Below are positions 61,284-64,000 of a stretch of DNA of 64,000 nucleotides, piece by piece. Made by a program: the position numbers and the translations under genes. Source of the stretch: Streptomyces sp. Go-475 (GTDB taxonomy: Bacteria; Actinomycetota; Actinomycetes; Streptomycetales; Streptomycetaceae); NCBI RefSeq assembly GCF_003330845.1, contig NZ_CP026121.1, positions 7,669,501-7,733,500 on the forward strand. Direction: 5' to 3'. The number at the start of each line of letters is the position of its first letter. Within the stretch, counting starts at the first letter, position 1. Below the pieces are notes generated by a model that ran no database searches, had not been told where the DNA came from, and worked only from the letters and a program-made list of their open reading frames with translations.

Positions 61284-61522
61284 TGGCGACCTCTGTGATC
61301 AGAATGAATCCGGAAACTCCGTGTGAATAATTCAGCGGCCGACGCCACTCGCCGCATTGTACCCCCGCTGAATCCACAGACCCTTGTGCCGGAAACTGGC
61401 CCCTCAGGTGAGCCACTAATGATCATTACCCGTCAGTGGGCGTAACCCGCGACAGGTGGCCGCTCAGACCTTGAAATGGCGGAGACGGTACGGGAATTGT
61501 CCCCGCATACTGTGCCGCTACT
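61284..61522. other. Gene-free gap with perfect palindrome TAATGATCATTA
   Basis: About 240 bp, AT-richer than the window. TAATGATCATTA (61417-61428) is a perfect 12-bp palindrome, within a larger CCACT...AGTGG pair. It may be an operator for the beta-helix gene or a remnant of the event that brought that gene in. Confidence 0.5.
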
Positions 61523-62263
61523 TCACTTCCGGGCGAACCGGTCGAGCAGTGCGTCCAGCCCGGCCATCAGGTCCTCGGGGCCGCCCTGTTCGACGAGCGA
61601 GGTGGCGGTCGCCCGGAGCGTGGGCAGCTCCTGAGGTGACAGGCGGTGCAGACCGAGACGGAAGGCGGGGTCCGGTTCATCAGGGTTGTCCACCATGGGG
61701 CGCAGCTCCACGGAGATGTAGCCGAGCAGCCAGGCGGTGAAGGAGCGGAAGACGGAAGAGGCGGTGGCCTCGTCGAAACCGGCCTCCTTCAGCAGGGTGA
61801 GCACGCGTTCATGGTCCCTGAGGACGGCGGAGGGGCGCCGCGCCAGCGGTACCGCCAGCATGCGCGTGGAGAGGAGCGGCACCGCCTGCGGGTGGGCGAG
61901 GCACACCTCGTAGGTGGCTCGCGCGATGCGGTGGAGCTGGGTGCGCCACGCCGGCGCCTCGGCGGTGGCCCGGGCCGGCGGCTCGATGCTCAGCCGTTCC
62001 TCCAGTTTGAGGTACAGGGCCTCGACCAGGCCGTCCAGGAGGGCGTCCTTGCTCGCCGCGTACCGGTAGAGCGCCATCGCCTCCACGCCGAGCTCGGCGC
62101 CCAGACGGCGCATGCTCAGCGCGCCCAGTCCCTCCCGGTCCACCAGTTCCAGGGCGCTGGCCAGCACGCGCTCCCGGCTCAGCCGGCCGTAGCGCCCGCG
62201 GTCGCTCGCCCGGCGCGCCGGGCCGCTCCCCGTCCGCCGTACCCCGGCCTCTTCTTCGGCCAT
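61523..62263 (-). CDS. TetR-family regulator with Tet-type C-terminal domain
   Basis: A 246-aa protein. The helix-turn-helix is clear ('LVDREGLGALSMRRLGAELGVEAMALYRYAASKDALLDGLVEALY', about residues 40-85, quoted in part), and the C-terminal part ('FRSFTAWLLGYISVEL') resembles the TetR_C class found in TetR-like drug regulators. GGAGG precedes ATG 62263. It is divergent from the sugar aminotransferase, with an operator-like palindrome between them. Its ligand is unknown. Confidence 0.88.
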   Translation of the reverse strand: MAEEEAGVRRTGSGPARRASDRGRYGRLSRERVLASALELVDREGLGALSMRRLGAELGVEAMALYRYAASKDALLDGLVEALYLKLEERLSIEPPARATAEAPAWRTQLHRIARATYEVCLAHPQAVPLLSTRMLAVPLARRPSAVLRDHERVLTLLKEAGFDEATASSVFRSFTAWLLGYISVELRPMVDNPDEPDPAFRLGLHRLSPQELPTLRATATSLVEQGGPEDLMAGLDALLDRFARK

Positions 62264-62339
62264 GCGTTGCCTCCAGCAGGTCTGCCCGAACGGTGGTCGT
62301 GCTGCTGTTGACTCTACGCAGCAACCGGAGGAATCTGTA

Positions 62340-62360
62340 CGTATACGTCGTAAACATACG
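62340..62360. promoter_or_regulatory. Operator-like sequence in the TetR/aminotransferase divergent region
   Basis: CGTATACG (62340-62347) is a perfect 8-bp palindrome, and CGTAT (62340-62344) is repeated inverted as ATACG (62356-62360). It is an AT-rich stretch between TetR and the aminotransferase, a typical TetR site. Confidence 0.45.
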
Positions 62361-62408
62361 GGATAGGGGCGGGCTGGATCCCGAAAAGGCAGCACAGGGG
62401 AGTACGCC

Positions 62409-63731
62409 ATGACCATCCACAGGCTGCGGCCCCGGCAGCGACCGGTCGGACGCGGCCGACCCCCCGCTCTCGACGGCGCGCCGCCAAAACCGGAGTCCGC
62501 AGTCGAGAAGGTGCCCTTCGCGGTGACGTGGATCAGTCCGGAAGCCCGGCGAGCGGCGCAGGACGTGCTCGCCTCGGGCTGGGTGACCACCGGTCATGAG
62601 ACGGAACTCTTCGAGAGCGACTTCGCGGCGCACGTCGAAGCCGAACACGCCATCGCGGTGAGTTCGTGCACGGCAGCGCTCGAACTGGCGCTGCGTGCCC
62701 TGCGGCTCCCGCCCGGCGCGACGGTGCTGGTCCCGGCGGTGACCTTCTGCGGCGCGGCCCACGCGGTCCTGCACGCCGGGCTCCGGCCGGTGCTGGTCGA
62801 CATCGATCCGCGCACAGCGACCCCGACTCCGGCCACGGTCGCCCATGCGGTCCGGAGCTGCGGACGTCCCCAGGCGATGATGGTCCTGCACTACGCAGGG
62901 GCCCCGGCACCGGTGGCCGCGCTGGCGGAGGCCGCGCGGCTGCCCCTGGCGCGGGTCGTCGAGGACGCCGCCCACGCCCTGGGCACCTCTGTGGGCGACC
63001 TGCCGGTGGGAAGCCTGTCCAGAGCGACCTGCTTCAGTTTCTACGCCACCAAGAACCTGCCCATCGGAGAGGGCGGCATGGTGACCACGGACGACGCGGA
63101 ACTCGCCGCGGGGATCCGTCGCGCCAGGCTCCACGGCATGTCCGCCGACGCCTGGCGGCGCATGCTGCCGGGCGGACGCTGGCGGTACACCGTCGAGGAG
63201 GCCGGCCTGAAGGCCAACATGACGGATGTACAGGCTGCCATCGGTCGGGCCCAGCTCCAGCACTTCGCGGAGTGGCAGCGACGGCGGCACGCCTTGGCCG
63301 CACGGTACGACAAGGCGCTCGCGGCCGTTCCCGGGATCGAGCCGCTGGACGTCCCCGCCCCGGGGCGGCACGCCCGTCACCTGTACGTGGTGCGGGTGCT
63401 GGCGGAGTACGGGACCGGCCGTGACGAACTGGTCGAGGCGCTGGCGGCGCACGGCATCGGTACCTCCGTCCACTTCATTCCCCTGCACCACTTGCCGCAC
63501 TTCCAGCGCACTGCCCTCACCCCGCCCGGTGGCCTGCCGGGAGCCGACCTGCTCTTCCCCCAGTTGCTGTCCCTCCCTCTGCACCCCTTCCTCAGCGACG
63601 CGGCGGTCGACCGGGTCTGCGGGGAACTCGCCGGGCTCAGGCCTGATCGGCCCACCGGACCACCCGCTCACCCGAGCAGGCCGACTCGGCCTGCTACCGC
63701 CCTGGCCCACCCGTACGCGGAAGGCCGCTGA
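62409..63731 (+). CDS. DegT/DnrJ/EryC1/StrS-type sugar aminotransferase
   Basis: A 440-aa PLP enzyme. The PLP lysine is Lys215 in 'FYATKNLPIGEGGM', with 'VVEDAAHALGT' (Asp binding the pyridine nitrogen) and 'LKANMTDVQAAIGRAQL'. It transfers an amino group to a nucleotide-linked keto-sugar. An unusual proline- and arginine-rich stretch precedes and follows the core (N-terminal 30 residues, C-terminal 25). It shares TGATG with an LCP gene, so the aminosugar may belong to a wall-linked glycopolymer. Confidence 0.9.
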   Translation: MTIHRLRPRQRPVGRGRPPALDGAPPKPESAVEKVPFAVTWISPEARRAAQDVLASGWVTTGHETELFESDFAAHVEAEHAIAVSSCTAALELALRALRLPPGATVLVPAVTFCGAAHAVLHAGLRPVLVDIDPRTATPTPATVAHAVRSCGRPQAMMVLHYAGAPAPVAALAEAARLPLARVVEDAAHALGTSVGDLPVGSLSRATCFSFYATKNLPIGEGGMVTTDDAELAAGIRRARLHGMSADAWRRMLPGGRWRYTVEEAGLKANMTDVQAAIGRAQLQHFAEWQRRRHALAARYDKALAAVPGIEPLDVPAPGRHARHLYVVRVLAEYGTGRDELVEALAAHGIGTSVHFIPLHHLPHFQRTALTPPGGLPGADLLFPQLLSLPLHPFLSDAAVDRVCGELAGLRPDRPTGPPAHPSRPTRPATALAHPYAEGR

Positions 63732-64000
63732 TGTTCACGCGCCGTCGGCGGGACCAGCGGCCGCCCGGAGAGGCTCCGGGAAGCGGCGGACGGCCGCGCC
63801 GCCGGCTGCGGACCCTGCTGGTGTGCCTGGTGATCGCGGTGGCCGGTCTGCTGGCGCTCGGTGCCGGCGGCGTGTGGTGGGCCACCAACCACTACGGCGA
63901 CCAGGTGGAGCGGATTCCCCACGCGCTCCCCGACGGCCCGCGGCCCCCGAAGCCGGACGATCCGGAGGGCAAGAACAACCACGGCACCACTTTCCTGCTC
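63731..64000 (+). CDS. LytR-CpsA-Psr (LCP) family protein, N-terminal part
   Basis: The gene starts in the stop codon of the aminotransferase (TGATG) and leaves at the right edge. The first 90 residues show a basic cytoplasmic tail (residues 1-30), one membrane helix ('TLLVCLVIAVAGLLALGAG', about 33-51) and the beginning of the outside domain with 'NNHGTTFLL', which fits the start of the LCP catalytic domain. LCP enzymes attach teichoic acids or other glycopolymers to peptidoglycan. Only part of the gene is present. Confidence 0.72.
   Translation, partial: MFTRRRRDQRPPGEAPGSGGRPRRRLRTLLVCLVIAVAGLLALGAGGVWWATNHYGDQVERIPHALPDGPRPPKPDDPEGKNNHGTTFLL

Overview
The window is very GC-rich with strong third-position GC bias. 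It uses many GTG starts, ATGA/GTGA stop-start overlaps, a WhiB protein, a conservon, an actinobacterial-type c-di-AMP riboswitch and a candidate CebR box. Together these point to a Streptomyces chromosome, probably an arm-proximal, accessory-rich part. No phage, plasmid or complete insertion sequence is visible. Species was not determined.

Layout. 1-7270: 3' half of a hopanoid operon (shc end, hpnG-like, hpnH, ispG, dxs, hpnO) followed by an XRE/cupin regulator with two operator-like sites and a 39-aa membrane peptide. 7286-15861: tyrosine phosphatase, GH36 alpha-galactosidase, LysM/M23 wall hydrolase behind a ydaO (c-di-AMP) riboswitch, DUF6250 secreted protein, SGNH hydrolase, TetR, metallo-beta-lactamase-fold protein. 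16393-20776: conservon (sensor kinase-like, roadblock, DUF742, GTPase) with an added GAF protein. 20961-27367: threonine catabolism (tdh-kbl), LysR, an XRE/cupin-GNAT-YjbR set, and a split transketolase behind a MerR-type promoter. 27504-32784: tRNA-Pro and a divergent pectin (rhamnogalacturonan I) locus, PL11 lyase and GH53 galactanase, with a perfect 14-bp CebR-type palindrome between them.

32886-37892: Nudix-like protein, methyltransferase, lipoprotein and a divergent two-component pair separated by an 18-bp tandem repeat. 38061-44973: XRE/cupin regulator followed by a tightly overlapped operon of M24 hydrolase, E1 alpha/beta, amidohydrolase, bicupin and an SDR-fold protein that lacks the usual YxxxK. 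This is the best candidate for an uncharacterised catabolic pathway. 44994-46759: DNA repair/stress group (HhH glycosylase-like, DUF3140, Dps, WhiB). 46946-49767: thiolase, TauE/SafE transporter, HAD phosphatase.

50129-55712: cobalamin genes cobK and cobF. The 3' end of cobK runs into a 1.19-kb segment bounded by 19-bp inverted repeats and carrying a MerR regulator, followed by an MFS exporter with a winged-helix-like tail. 55811-64000: a second identical tRNA-Pro, FAD monooxygenase, NudK-like hydrolase with an upstream 14-codon ORF, aldo/keto reductase with a MerR-type promoter, 15-bp tandem repeats, DUF427 protein, a visibly AT-richer beta-helix protein, TetR, a sugar aminotransferase and the start of an LCP protein.

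Recurring themes are plant-polymer use (GH36, DUF6250, PL11, GH53, beta-helix), XRE/cupin regulators heading operons (three), MerR-type promoters with long spacers (two), and short in-frame tandem repeats before start codons. Functions are from reading translated motifs by eye. No database search was run.
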